From assembly GCA_950022655.1 (NCBI GenBank), contig OX465592.1, positions 5,612,044 to 5,676,043 of the forward strand: a stretch of 64,000 nt of DNA, in the 5' to 3' direction. The stretch comes from Alentia gelatinosa (taxonomy: Eukaryota > Annelida > Polychaeta > Phyllodocida > Polynoidae). Below, one piece after another: positions 45,301 through 54,713 of the stretch. Made by a program: the position numbers and the translations under genes. Numbering within the stretch: the stretch's first letter is position 1; each line of letters starts with the position of its first letter. The notes under the pieces were generated by a model. That model had not been told where the DNA came from and ran no database searches. It saw only the letters and a list, made by a program, of their open reading frames with translations.

Positions 45301-46367
45301 TTGTTCTAAGAATCTGTGACTATCCGACGTCGCAACATGTGTAGTATCCAGCGTTGAGAATGTACTTGTGCTATTTCGATATTTTTTCTTAGACTATATA
45401 TTATGATTGCATATATATCATTACAAATTACTTCTAATGAAAGTTTCCAATTAAATAGAGCAGCCTGGGATAGTTGTAAATACCTGTTGTTAATCAAATC
45501 AGGAGGTCTAAGATGTTTGTTGATTAAGGCTTGATCCCATATAGGCGATTTCACTCCCGATGTGGTCAAGATGTACTTCAGTTTCAGCCCTGCCACCAAA
45601 ACTGGCCTATGTTTGGTCTCTGTCTGGAGGTCATCGGCGCAATGGAATAGGGTATGTGTGCATCAGCACCAAAACTGGAGTAGATCTTGACCACATCGGG
45701 AATGGAATCGACTATATTAAATCATGCCTTTGTACGTAGCAGTCTAAGATTCTTCTGTTTACCTTTTCACACTCAAATCCAAACCTAAGTTACTCTTCTT
45801 TTAATTTTCCTTTTTTAAAGAAGTGTTTATTGACAAAAAAAAATTCACAAGCCATATACAGTAGGATCCCACCTCACTACAACCTGCGTAGGGAGACACC
45901 CCGTGCCAATGGATACGTTTCATCGGGAAGGTTCCCTCTATTAGATGTTTGTAATTGAACCCCATGTAAGTGGACACCCCGCGTAAGCAAACACTTTTGC
46001 CTTGAGCGAAGGGTGTCTCCTTACGCGGGGTTCCACTGTAGGTTATTTTAAACATTCATCGTCACACATTGACTCCATCTTCCATGTTATTGTTTTTTAT
46101 CAGGGAGAACTTGCCTTCTGGTCGCCAGCCCAAGCCATCAACTTCTACTTCCTCCCGCCCCGGTTCAGGGTGATGTACCTCGGGGTCGTCTCCCTGGCGT
46201 GGACCTCGTACATGTCCTTCATCCAGTACAACTACGGCACTGAGACTCCGGCGGAGAGTGTACCGGAAACGGAAACCACTGTGAGCAGCGTCTCTGACGT
46301 CCAATCACAGCTGCCCGTCAGTCAGAATGAGACAGGCGCAGGCGGTGAAGTCTGCACTGCCGAATAG
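42221..46367 (+). CDS. MPV17L2: Mpv17-like protein 2, mitochondrial inner membrane (4 exons, complete)
   Basis: Exons 42221-42395, 43261-43422, 44654-44730 and 46104-46367 (phases 0/1/1/0) give 678 nt, or 225 aa plus stop. The Mpv17/PMP22 family signature W-x-P-x-Q-x2-N-F-x2-[LV]-P-x2-[FY]-R is present as W144-S-P-A-Q148...N151-F...P156...F159-R160. The N-terminal LLVTN...LAAGD and the second-exon MFVSG...MG...H-x-WY-x2-LDRRFPG are diagnostic of the MPV17L2 branch rather than MPV17 or PXMP2. About four membrane helices fall near residues 15-35, 60-80, 97-118 and 166-186. In vertebrates the protein sits in the mitochondrial inner membrane and supports mitoribosome assembly and translation. The length is close to the human 206 aa; the extra is an acidic Ser/Thr/Glu-rich C-terminal tail. 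The ATG at 42221 is chosen because it opens MAGPWLKS, and an acceptor-like TTTTTTGTAG just upstream suggests a 5' UTR intron. Confidence 0.93.
42808..43157. mobile_element. MITE in MPV17L2 intron 1 (TATAGGGAGCC termini)
   Basis: TATAGGGAGCCAAAGTGAAC+CCGCT pairs with AGCGG+GTTCACTTTGGCTCCCTATA; inner AACACCATTTTCGGAGG pairs with CTCCGGAAATGGTGTTTTG. 350 bp, no ORF. Confidence 0.85.
43261..43422 (+). CDS. MPV17L2: MPV17L2 exon 2
   Basis: Acceptor GACTATTTCAG, donor TTCTTCA|GTACGT, phase 1 to 1. It encodes MFVSGITMGSVSHFWYGWLD and the LDRRFPG loop, then the third membrane helix. Confidence 0.93.
43490..43875 (+). mobile_element. composite foldback I in MPV17L2 intron 2
   Basis: TTTATCTCACCCCTGGTATT...CTAACATTGGGAACTCGTTC...TACATGGGTGAGATAAATGC, then the hairpin GAAAGCAACTCGTTTTGGTT...GACTTTGACCAAAACCTATT. 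A T-rich stretch interrupts the cassette at 43600-43630. Confidence 0.8.
43935..44463 (+). mobile_element. MITE family U, copy 3 (in MPV17L2 intron 2)
   Basis: AAAGGCATATCCTATAATTC to AATTGTTGGATATGCCTTT, 529 bp. Same left block GGTGGCGCCACCTGGTGATT. Ends 190 bp before exon 3. Confidence 0.85.
44654..44730 (+). CDS. MPV17L2: MPV17L2 exon 3 (77 nt)
   Basis: Acceptor CCATGTTGCAG, donor GTG|GTAAGT, phase 1 in and phase 0 out. It encodes IGLLDGMDAKESAWSSIVKL and PPIIV, matching the CLEG...E helix of human MPV17L2. The exon is too short for ORF calling but restores the full family alignment without a gap. Confidence 0.9.
44918..45055. mobile_element. long hairpin in MPV17L2 intron 3
   Basis: ACCATGATTTCGATCTGAGT...ATTCTCCGCCTAGTTGAC pairs with GTCAACTACAAGGAGAATAC...GATCGAAATCATGGT. 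The tip is AATACTCCAGGCGATAGCGA+GGAGTATT. Confidence 0.85.
45546..45711. mobile_element. foldback hairpin in MPV17L2 intron 3
   Basis: CGATTTCACTCCCGATGTGG+TCAAG pairs with CTTGACCACATCGGGAATGG+AATCG; inner CCACCAAAACTGG recurs. Confidence 0.75.
45857..46040. mobile_element. Tc1/mariner-like MITE family Y in MPV17L2 intron 3
   Basis: TA then CAGTAGGATCCCACC ... GCGGGGTTCCACTG then TA. Internal GTAAGTGGACACCCCGCGTA and GTTCCCTCTATTAGATG as in 18193-18369. It ends 63 bp before the last exon. Confidence 0.85.
46104..46367 (+). CDS. MPV17L2: MPV17L2 exon 4, stop codon
   Basis: Acceptor TTGTTTTTTATCAG, phase 0 in. It carries the family signature FWSPAQAINFYFLPPRFR and the last membrane helix, then an acidic tail ending GGEVCTAE and TAG at 46365. 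The exon begins only 63 bp after a Tc1/mariner-like MITE. Confidence 0.93.
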   Translation, partial: GELAFWSPAQAINFYFLPPRFRVMYLGVVSLAWTSYMSFIQYNYGTETPAESVPETETTVSSVSDVQSQLPVSQNETGAGGEVCTAE

Positions 46368-46384
46368 ACTATGAAATAACTATA

Positions 46385-46790
46385 CTAGGAGCAAATAAAA
46401 TGTTCATCATTGGTGAATGAGCATGCAATTATAGATGTATAACAATTAAAAGGTTTGGGTTATATTCAGTCTATATATGAAGAGCTTTCTGCAATCCAAT
46501 TGCAACCAGTCAACTTACCATTTGAGCAACTGCCTGAGTCTAGGATCCAAACACATCAACATTGCCAACAATGAGGTATATCAGTCTTGAGGTAGAGGTC
46601 AAGGTCAGCTGGGCACTCTGGGACACCCTGAGACATTGCCCCTCTGCTCCATTCAGAATATCATAGTGAATAGCACATAGATAGTGAAGGAAGAGTTTTT
46701 TGCAGTACGCTGGAAGTCTATATGTGACCACTCTGACATTTAGGCAGTGTATATATAGAGCCTGCAAGCACGCTCTGAAAAGGAATAATT
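46385..46790 (+). repeat. dispersed repeat E, copy 3, in MPV17L2 3' UTR
   Basis: Starts 18 nt after the MPV17L2 stop and supplies its only nearby AATAAA. Same order of blocks as 3271-3690, ending GCAAGCACGCTCTGAAAAGG. Confidence 0.8.
46394..46399 (+). promoter_or_regulatory. polyadenylation signal AATAAA for MPV17L2, inside a dispersed repeat
   Basis: AATAAA lies 27 nt after the stop. It sits at the start of a repeat copy (46385-46790) whose other copies read AGCAAATAGTACG (3277) and, reversed, CGTTTAGCTC (37080), so the hexamer is specific to this copy. Use in vivo is inferred from position. Confidence 0.5.
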
Positions 46791-46894
46791 TATGGGTTTG
46801 GGGTCTGCCTTGGCAATCAGAGTTAAGTTGCCATAAACAAATAATTCTCAGAGTTGGAGAAGAAACTGCAAAATGTGAGTATAAGAGGCATAAT

Positions 46895-47205
46895 GGGATA
46901 TTATTTATCTCGCCCCTGTTTTTTTCTCCATATACTTAACATTGGGAACTCATTTCCAACGCCGATGAGATATTTACGGGAAAAAATTCAATTGGGGACC
47001 ATGTTACAAATGTTAGGCCATTAGTCAATGTGAAGGATGAGATAAATTCAGAAACCTATTTAAAATTAGGGTAAGAGCTCAATCCAATTCCGTTTGAATT
47101 GCTACATAATTCATGCGGCTTTGCCTTGTGAATTATTATGCGATTCATACTCGACAGGATACCAGCTCTGACCCTAAACTTGAACAGGTTTCCTCTATGA
47201 AATCT
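46895..47205 (-). mobile_element. composite foldback G, inverted copy
   Basis: ATTTATCTCGCCCCTGTTTT...AACATTGGGAACTC...GATGAGATAAATTCAGAAAC, then the hairpin with tip ATAATTCATGCGGCTTTGCC. Order is cassette then hairpin, as expected for an inverted copy. Confidence 0.8.
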
Positions 47206-47614
47206 ATGCTTCATTATGTTATAGCCAAGTGCTTTCATATTTAAATTTGACTTTTTTGTTTTAAACTTTTGTGCGTGTAAAGTTTTCCTTTATTGATCTC
47301 ATATATAACTCACAAAGTACAGGGTACAATACGACACTCATGGTCGTTTTTGTTTCTTATTGAAGCATTTTGTTAACCACATACTAAGTGTAAACATTTA
47401 CTGTCAGGTCAATCTGGCTTTAATCCTACAGTAGATTGGTTTTCATGTCAGAGCCTAGAAAAAATAGACTTGAGAAGGATAGGTATCAAATTAAACATTT
47501 TGTTATGTTTCACTCAAATGTGGTATTGAATCAATCAAAGGAAGTCAGTTTAGACTGATAATTGTCAATTATCGAATCACCAGGTGGCGCCATTGTGAAT
47601 AGTGGGATTTCTCT

Positions 47615-48118
47615 TTAAAGGTATATATCACCATTTATCAGAAAATTTACCATGAAAAGTAAAACCCATGTCAATTTCCTGGACATTTGATATGATGATC
47701 TCAATGTGTTTTCAAAACACATTGCTGGTATAAAACATGTGTGTCTCTGTGCTGGTTTTTGTTTTACAGATAAATAGAAATTTTAAATATTGTTTTCCAC
47801 ATGATCATTTCTCTAAATGTCCATTGAATATAATAAATGTATCACACTACATATTTAAGTTTTAAAAATCATAGGTCATTGTCCTCGTTTTTGAATAAAT
47901 TGAAGAAATACATATTTTTCAGTGCATTTCCTATATAAATTGAGCAAATATAAATATGGCTATTTTACCGGTTGGATTTTGACAAATTGGATAAAACTTG
48001 ACATTTTAGTTATTTGGCATTAGAATAGGGAACCAGTAAGGAACCAGTTTGAACAGATGATTATCAATGATTAAGAATCACCAGGTAACGCCACTGTGAA
48101 TTATATGATCTGCTTTTA
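47615..48118 (-). mobile_element. MITE family U, copy 4 (inverted)
   Basis: Begins AAAGGTATATATCACC and ends AATCACCAGGTAACGCCACT...; a truncated further copy lies just upstream, ending in AATCACCAGGTGGCGCCATT at about 47575-47617. No coding capacity. Confidence 0.7.
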
Positions 48119-48321
48119 ATGCCTGGTTCTATACCGATTTATATTTTTTCTTGCTTCGGATATTGACAAATGTCCGTGCTTCTATCATTTCCCACTTTTA
48201 TTTTCAAAAGTTTCTGGAAATTGCGTATTCAACCTGTGATACAATATACATAGATGTACATTACATCGCAGACTTAGGTGATTGATTGGAAGTCTGTGAT
48301 AAATTGGCCTAAAACTAATTA

Positions 48322-48872
48322 CAGGCATATCCGACGATTTGCCTTGAACATTGAAACATGTCACTTTCCTGAAAGTTGGATATGATGATCTACAAGTCAA
48401 ATAGAATACATATCTAACTGGGAAAAAAACCGGGTTTCACCATGCTAGTTCTTAATTTAAAGGTTAAAATTTATATAATATCATAAAAGAATATAGAGAA
48501 ATTCTTAAAAATCGCTTTTCACACAGTAAAACCCATGTCATTTTCCTCAAACTTTCACATGATAAAGCAAATGTGGATTAATACAGATTAAAGTTTCTAA
48601 AAAATCATAGATCACCACCCTTGTTTGTAAAAGGATTTAAGAAAACTATATTTACCTACCACATATAAAACGTGTAGATTCTGACAGTTTTCAGTATATT
48701 TCCTGTAAAAATCAATTAAATGTAAATTTGCTTAATTCACTTATTGGGTTAGGTCAAACTCAATGATATTTCAAATTCGATCCATTTACTATTAGAGCCA
48801 AAGGCACCGGTTTGAAATGATAATTGTCAATATTTAAAAATCACCAGGTGGCGCAACTGTGCATTGAAGGTG
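48322..48872 (-). mobile_element. MITE family U, copy 5 (inverted)
   Basis: ACAGGCATATCCGACGATTT...GTCACTTTCCTG... ending AAATCACCAGGTGGCGCAAC. AT-rich interior, no ORF. Confidence 0.75.
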
Positions 48873-48884
48873 GTAGATTGTCCA

Positions 48885-49150
48885 CCAACCCCTGTCTTAG
48901 TCTCTTTCACAGACACTTGGAGGCGCACAAGGCAGTCTGACAACCCCTGTCTGCGCTGAGCTGCGACCATGGACCTCTACTCTAGAGGTCTATGCTGCGA
49001 CTTAGGAAACGTCTGCTCTTGTGGCCAGTGTATGTAGGTGGACGTTAGTCCGTCTAGAACCGAACCCTGCTTTGCGGTACGTTTGAGAGCCTGAGCGCCC
49101 TGGCCCTGGTGACAACGGGAAGTACTACAGTCTTGGTGGACGTACGACAT
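48885..49150 (+). repeat. dispersed repeat DD, part 1
   Basis: TTTGAGAGCCTGAGCGCCCT (49082) and CACTTGGAGGCGCACAAGGC (48914) recur at 57548 and 57747 in a different order and spacing. 49860-49960 matches 57600-57660 (GAACCACCAGCTAACATGCT-like). Confidence 0.55.
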
Positions 49151-50780
49151 GCTGGTTCCCTGGGCATGCGCTAGGTGTCGCGGCGGAGATGTCAGTAGCT
49201 ATAGGCCTTGCAACCATATTGGGGACTGAAAACTAGTAATTTTTGACTTAGTTTACAAAGTTTCTCATAAATGAGGCTCTAAACACGATACAAATTTGTA
49301 AAAGGTAGCATATTAAACCAAAGATTATGGGCTTTATTGCCATGTATATATTGCAGGCAGTTCATCTGTTTTCATTTTTTATGTATTTTCTCAGAAATCA
49401 TATTAAAAGTTAGGCAAAATGTTTGACTTCTAGAATATGAGTGAAGATTTTATAGAATTCCACACGGAACAAAAATCTTAACTCAGTTTGATTAGGTAGA
49501 GACTTATTTTGCAATCATTTTGATAACTTAACTTTTGTTGTAGGCCTACTCATAATAGAAGTCAAAATGGACTGTTTTGTTATGAAAATAGAAAAGTACC
49601 ACAAAACCCATTTTTGTGATATCTGCCATATGTCAAAGCATTGCCATCGTAGGCAAAAAATGGATAGAAAAGGCTTGGTTGGGAAAGATGCAATATTTTG
49701 ATATTGTAATTCCAAAGAATGTCTTTTTCTTTAGTTTTATATATATAAACAAATGCTTATTTAAACTAATTAGACGTCCAGCACAAGTCGATCTATAACA
49801 TCTTTGAGGGAAACACTATTTGAATTCACATCCCACCATAGTCTCTAATATGCCTTCCTGGCCTATAGTAGCCAGCGGAGTACAAAGGAGAGAACCACCA
49901 GCTAACATGCTAACAAGCCGTGAACACGCCGTCTGGTGAAAGTCGGCCGCACTACAGGCTAGGCGCAGCAGAGGCGGGGAACCAGGTTATTCAGGTTCAG
50001 CTCTGTCACTTGGCAATAACTAAAAACTGTCATTCGTGTTCGTAATACATGACCCTACCGACATCTCATACAATTGGCTAATATAAAACTCCATACAAAG
50101 GTACAAGGCAAGAGCTATTATTCAGGCAAAGTCTAAGTAGGGCACACAGGTGCACTCGATCTCCACCAACATCAGTTTGACGACACAAGGTACCAGGCGC
50201 GGTAACGGGTTGGTTTCGAATGCAGCCGGTGCGATTTACGGTATATTTTACCTATTCTTTGGCACAATTCAACATCCGCTACTTGGAGAAAGTGTGGTGG
50301 GGCTTCTTGTTTTGGACCTGAATATGGGATCTTTACGTTTGTTACCTCATCCAACATTGAACCATCCTCGATAGCGGATAGGAGAAGAAGAGACTGTGTC
50401 TTTTCAGGTAATAAGTAGTTAACACGGAATATTGTTGTGTGTAATTTCACTTGACCACTTCTTCGCCTGAGGCAGAGTCTGGCCCCAGGCCTCTGGCACC
50501 AGTCCAAATCTTCCAGACCAGCTGAGCATTTCTTCAGGACTACGTAGACTAATATTTTATGTCCTATCTGTGTCATCTGTCATGTTTGCCAGTATTTACA
50601 GATAGCTGACACGGAATTGTTGGTGTTTTCTACGCTGTCATTTATAATTGATCAGGTGACCACGCCCATATAATATACTTTTATAGAACCAAAGGCAAAG
50701 CACTAGATGATAGATCTAGTCAGCTCCCCAAAGCTCTGTCGACTTGACTCATGTCTTGAGTGGCTACTGCCAGCGGTTCA

Positions 50781-51062
50781 TGGATGCCTTGAGCCTGGGA
50801 CGATTTGAGCCCTGGACGCCTTGAGCCTACTCTGTGGACGCCTTGAGCCTACCCCGTTTTAGTGGCCTTAAGTCTCGAGTCTAGATGTGAAAACTTTGAA
50901 AAGTGCACTTATACTGGTTTATACCTTACCCAACCATTTTCTAACCCTAACCCGCCAATCAACTAAAATGGGGTAGGCTCAAGGCGTCCACAGGGTAGGC
51001 TCAAGACGTCCACGTTTTCGCGCTGAAAGGAGGCTTAAACGGCAAAAGGCTCAAGGCGTCCA
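50781..51062. mobile_element. foldback built of GGACGCCTTGAGCCTAC repeats
   Basis: Left: GGACGCCTTGAGCCTACTCT then GGACGCCTTGAGCCTACCCC+GTTTTAGT. Right: the inverse, twice (TGGGGTAGGCTCAAGGCGTC), plus outlying half units at 50781 and 51046. Confidence 0.8.
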
Positions 51063-51181
51063 ATTCTCGCTACGGCCAGCATGGAGCCAGCGGTCAGGGC
51101 ATCTGCAGATCTGCACATCATTTTATTTATAATACATGTATATGATATTTCTCATAGTTTATTATATTTTACCAATATAGT

Positions 51182-51444
51182 CAGGGATGTCAGTTTTCCA
51201 TTTTTCCGTGGAAATCCATTTTTCCATTTGCAGTCTATTGTAATTGCTTTTGCTTCTGCCAAATGGAGATGATATTGATTAAGCCTCATTTCCGTCAATA
51301 AAATAGTGGTTTGAACCTCCCCACAGACCCTCAACCGCGTGCCATGGCCGACAGGGACATATTTTGTCCGGTCTCTCTGAGGCAGAAAACTTTACCAGAA
51401 TAATATACCCACTTTTTTTCCCCTGACCCCAGCTGACATCCCTG
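51182..51444. mobile_element. MITE, CAGGGATGTCAG termini, TATAGT duplication
   Basis: CAGGGATGTCAG ... CTGACATCCCTG, flanked by TATAGT at 51176-51181 and 51445-51450. A relative at 60352-60620 has TCAGGGATGCTAG ... TGGCATCCCTG; a single end lies at about 62011. Confidence 0.8.
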
Positions 51445-52258
51445 TATAGTCTTGACACTGCTATGTTTCCATACTTATAATATACATGGACTAGAGTGAC
51501 CACAAATCAAAGGAGGAAAATGTCAGGTTTGGTTGATTTAAGATCCAATAAATGTAATCAACTGTTATCAGACTAATGTGGTTTGTATCACGTTTCTAAG
51601 GGGAGGAAAATATGGTGAACTATGCCACTGGTCTGTGCACCCTGCTTGATTGTCAGGTGGTACCGTTTTTTTTTGTTTATTTTTGTTTTCTAAAGTTTTT
51701 TAATGGCATTGCAAATATTGGAAAGAATGGGCTGGAATAGGTTTTCTAAAGCGAAATGCTTTAATATATGACCGCCCCTATATACCCTCAAGGTCCAAAT
51801 GGGATAGTAAACCAAAGTTCAACACTCTAATAATACGGTCTATAAATGATGCGGTCAGTATGATTATATTATAATTGAAACCCACATGACTCACAATGCA
51901 TTATGTAAGCGATGTAGATCGTAGTCTAGACATGAGGCGAATTGTTGTGCAATATATAACATTCTCACAATGTAATGCCACAGGCCTGCACAGCTGTGTG
52001 CGTGTTCACGGTCGGAAGAGCAGTCGTTTTCTATTGCTTTGTATTCAAATAATCTCATATCATAGCGTTCTATACGCTTAGGATACGTTGGGTATTATCA
52101 GAATAACATCATAAATCAATCAAATGAATCACCCAATTAGCCATTGTGTATTGGGTACAATACCCTCAAGGCCGCATGATTTCCTAACGTTAAGCCTATG
52201 GAGAGAAATACCAGGATGAAATAATTGATATAGCATGACTTGACTGTATACATAATTT

Positions 52259-52394
52259 AGACTGGTTTTAGATACAACTGGTTGTATGCTGCGAGGAGTA
52301 GCCACATAATAATATCCGAGGGTATGCGAGGATATTGCACATAGTCAACTCTGAGGAGCATACATCTGCTTTTATTTGAAACCAGTCTATATTG
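52259..52394. mobile_element. long hairpin with AATATCC...GGATATT tip
   Basis: AGACTGGTTTTAGATACAAC...GTATGCTGCGAGGAGT pairs with CTCTGAGGAGCATAC...GAAACCAGTCT. Tip AATATCCGAGGGTATGCGAG+GATATT. Confidence 0.8.
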
Positions 52395-52532
52395 TAGACC
52401 TTTTCCTGACAAGTGGCGTACTGATAATAGTTCATTTAGATACACACTATTTTTTCATATACACTATTTTTCTGTAGGCTCTGGTTTTTTTGCAGCCCGG
52501 AGCATACAACATATCTGATTTCTCCGGATATG

Positions 52533-52650
52533 GTGATACACACTCCTTGTGTGTTTTCTATGTGCACTTTGTATTAAGTCGATATATCTGTATGCTCCGG
52601 ATATGGTGATACACACTCCCTATGTGTTTTCTATGGACACTTTCTATAAG
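52533..52650 (+). repeat. tandem duplication upstream of the NHL gene
   Basis: Two units of about 60 bp each contain CTCCGGATATGGTGATACAC, then ACTCC, TGTGTTTTCTATG and CACTTT. They lie 180-300 bp upstream of the ATG, in the probable last 5' UTR intron. Regulatory use is unknown. Confidence 0.75.
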
Positions 52651-52828
52651 GTGGATAATAACATTCAGGGAATGATAATTGATATAGCATGACTTGAGTT
52701 TTATAGTAAATACAATGTAGCAATAACACCTCTATGGCAAAAAAAAATTGTTTGAATTTAATAGTATACATTTTCCTTTAATATGTAAAATAACTGAGTT
52801 TTATTATTCTATCAGGAGAACTGCAGAG

Positions 52829-54619
52829 ATGGCGGCGCTGCCTCCACCGCCCGCCTACGAGGAGGTCGTGGCCACGGCTCCTGTGCCCGGACGATACAAC
52901 CGCCTCTCCCGCCAGGACAGCCTGCCCCTGGAGGCCAAGCAGCGGCTGCTGGGAGAAATCACCCACCTGCGGGACCTCACCCAGGGCCAGCTTCCCTGGC
53001 TGAGGAACGTCACCTCAGACATAGACCGGTCCTACACGCTCCTCAAGAGCAACCGGTCTAGCATGGAGCGAGAGATGTACGAGTGGAAGGTTCACCTGAC
53101 GCGCCTCATCGACGAGTGCTACCAGGAGAACATGCAGAGGGTGAATGATGATTTCGAGGCGATGGAACACAAGCTGGTGCTGAATCGGGAGAAGGTATAC
53201 AAAACTTACGAGAGTTCCCGGGAGCTGTGTAGTTCCCTGGAGGATCATGTGTCACTCCGGAACCACCACACGGCCCAGTTTATCAAGCGGCGACTCAGAG
53301 ATAAACTGGACGAGATTAGGGCTATCAAGAGGGAGAATGTGGTCCCGGACCAGCCAATCAGCTCGTGGCGTTTCGTCAAACCGGAAGTAACTCCTGCACA
53401 GGTGCAAGAGTTGGCAGGGAAGGTATGGCAGCCATTGTTGGTTGAGGAAGCCTCCACTGATAATGTCTCGAGTACTGTGCCTCTGCTAGACTCCCGACAG
53501 GACAATACAGACTCCCCACCGAGTCTAATACCACCAGAGGACGCTGCAGCAACTGCAGCACCGGAAGTCACTCGCAGGCAGAGTGAAGCAGCTTCCGGTG
53601 AATCTCTGGAATGTGGGAAATTCACTTTGCTGCACACAATCCAGACGAAAACTTTCAAGGACAAGGCTCGCTGCCATCCCATTTCCTTCGCGGTGGATTT
53701 CGATGGCAACATTATCGTGGCAGATAAATTCAACAAGAAGTTGAAGATCTTTACGCAGCGGGGGCAGCTGTTCAGAGAGATCATGCATCCACTGCTCCAT
53801 GCTCCCACACACATTGCTCTGACTCTCGCTGGGGATATCGCTGTCAGCGACACAGAATCTGCCGATGTTAAATTCTACTCCACCGACGGTGTGCTCTTAG
53901 GCAACGTACCCAGCTTACCCAATGCGGGAGGGCTGGCCTTTAACCTGATGGGTGATCTGCTTGTGACTGATACTGGGCGGAAGGCTGTGCATATTGTTGA
54001 TACCCAAGTAGGAGTGATCAAATCTTCAATTGATTATTACAGCGACCTTAGCCCACCTCACCCTCGCTACCAATACTTCCAGTGGCCACATTATGTCACT
54101 ACCGGCCACAACGATGAGATCCTGGTCACTGACCGGGTTGCTGGAAATTACCAAGTCTTCACAAGCAGCGGTATCTTCATGGGTGCGGTGGGGAGGTGTG
54201 GAAAGGGGACGGGTGAGTTCCAGGACCCTTACGGGATCAGTAGTTACATGGGGCATGGCGTGATCGTCGCCGATTACAGTAATAACCGCATACAGCGCGT
54301 GGACTCCAACGGAAAGTTCCTCGATCCTATACTAACGAGTGAGGATGGGCTGAGCTTCCCCACCTATGCCTCGTGCACCACGGACGAGAAGGTGATGGTG
54401 AGCCAGTATCTGACGGGTGAGATTAAGATCTTCAGCAGGAGGAGTGAGCACCTGGAGCAGGATGAGGCGCTGCCGCCCTCCTACATGGAGGTGGTGGGCG
54501 AGCAGGGGCCGGGCCTGGAGGCTGGGCTTGATGGCCTGGAGGCCCGCCACCTCTACGGCCCACCGCCCACCGTGGGTCAGGGAATAGAGAGGACCGGGTC
54601 CTGGGAGACGTCGATATGA
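52829..54619 (+). CDS. coiled-coil / NHL-repeat protein with two PPxY motifs (RING-less, TRIM-NHL-like)
   Basis: One exon encodes 596 aa. The ATG at 52829 follows a good acceptor (TTATTATTCTATCAG at 52815) and has context AGAGATGGC, so upstream exons are probably UTR only; the frame upstream of the ATG is AT-rich intron. Residues 7-10 are PPAY in LPPPPAYEEVV. Residues about 34-175 are a charged helical coiled coil. Residues 190-262 are a Ser/Pro/Thr-rich linker. Residues about 265-537 hold six NHL-type blades (for example FAVDFDGNIIVADKFNKKLK, LLVTDTGRKAVHIVD and VIVADYSNNRIQRVD), a six-bladed propeller usually binding RNA or protein. Residues 549-552 are PPSY in LPPSYMEVV. There is no RING, B-box or filamin domain. 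PPxY motifs bind WW domains, typically of NEDD4-family ubiquitin ligases. GC content and codon use mark it clearly as coding. I recognise the family but no specific orthologue. Confidence 0.93.
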   Translation: MAALPPPPAYEEVVATAPVPGRYNRLSRQDSLPLEAKQRLLGEITHLRDLTQGQLPWLRNVTSDIDRSYTLLKSNRSSMEREMYEWKVHLTRLIDECYQENMQRVNDDFEAMEHKLVLNREKVYKTYESSRELCSSLEDHVSLRNHHTAQFIKRRLRDKLDEIRAIKRENVVPDQPISSWRFVKPEVTPAQVQELAGKVWQPLLVEEASTDNVSSTVPLLDSRQDNTDSPPSLIPPEDAAATAAPEVTRRQSEAASGESLECGKFTLLHTIQTKTFKDKARCHPISFAVDFDGNIIVADKFNKKLKIFTQRGQLFREIMHPLLHAPTHIALTLAGDIAVSDTESADVKFYSTDGVLLGNVPSLPNAGGLAFNLMGDLLVTDTGRKAVHIVDTQVGVIKSSIDYYSDLSPPHPRYQYFQWPHYVTTGHNDEILVTDRVAGNYQVFTSSGIFMGAVGRCGKGTGEFQDPYGISSYMGHGVIVADYSNNRIQRVDSNGKFLDPILTSEDGLSFPTYASCTTDEKVMVSQYLTGEIKIFSRRSEHLEQDEALPPSYMEVVGEQGPGLEAGLDGLEARHLYGPPPTVGQGIERTGSWETSI

Positions 54620-54713
54620 AAACCCAAGTATAAAACTGAGCAGCTCAGTAAAGGGCGGGTTCCACCAGCACAATGGATTTGCCGTATTATATCATTGTAT
54701 GTCTTGTTATATC

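Larger units (their letters stand above)
46400..52828. other. intergenic region between MPV17L2 and the NHL gene
   Basis: Contains dispersed elements (listed) and AT-rich sequence. No exon is supported. 49200-49830 and 51450-52250 show nothing recognisable. 50110-50600 is less AT-rich and free of known modules; it could hold a 5' UTR exon or promoter of the NHL gene, but nothing proves it. Confidence 0.55.

Noticed and set aside
53245..53853. 202-codon minus-strand ORF opposite the NHL gene
   Set aside because: It is a shadow of the GC-rich coding exon; no domain and no independent support.
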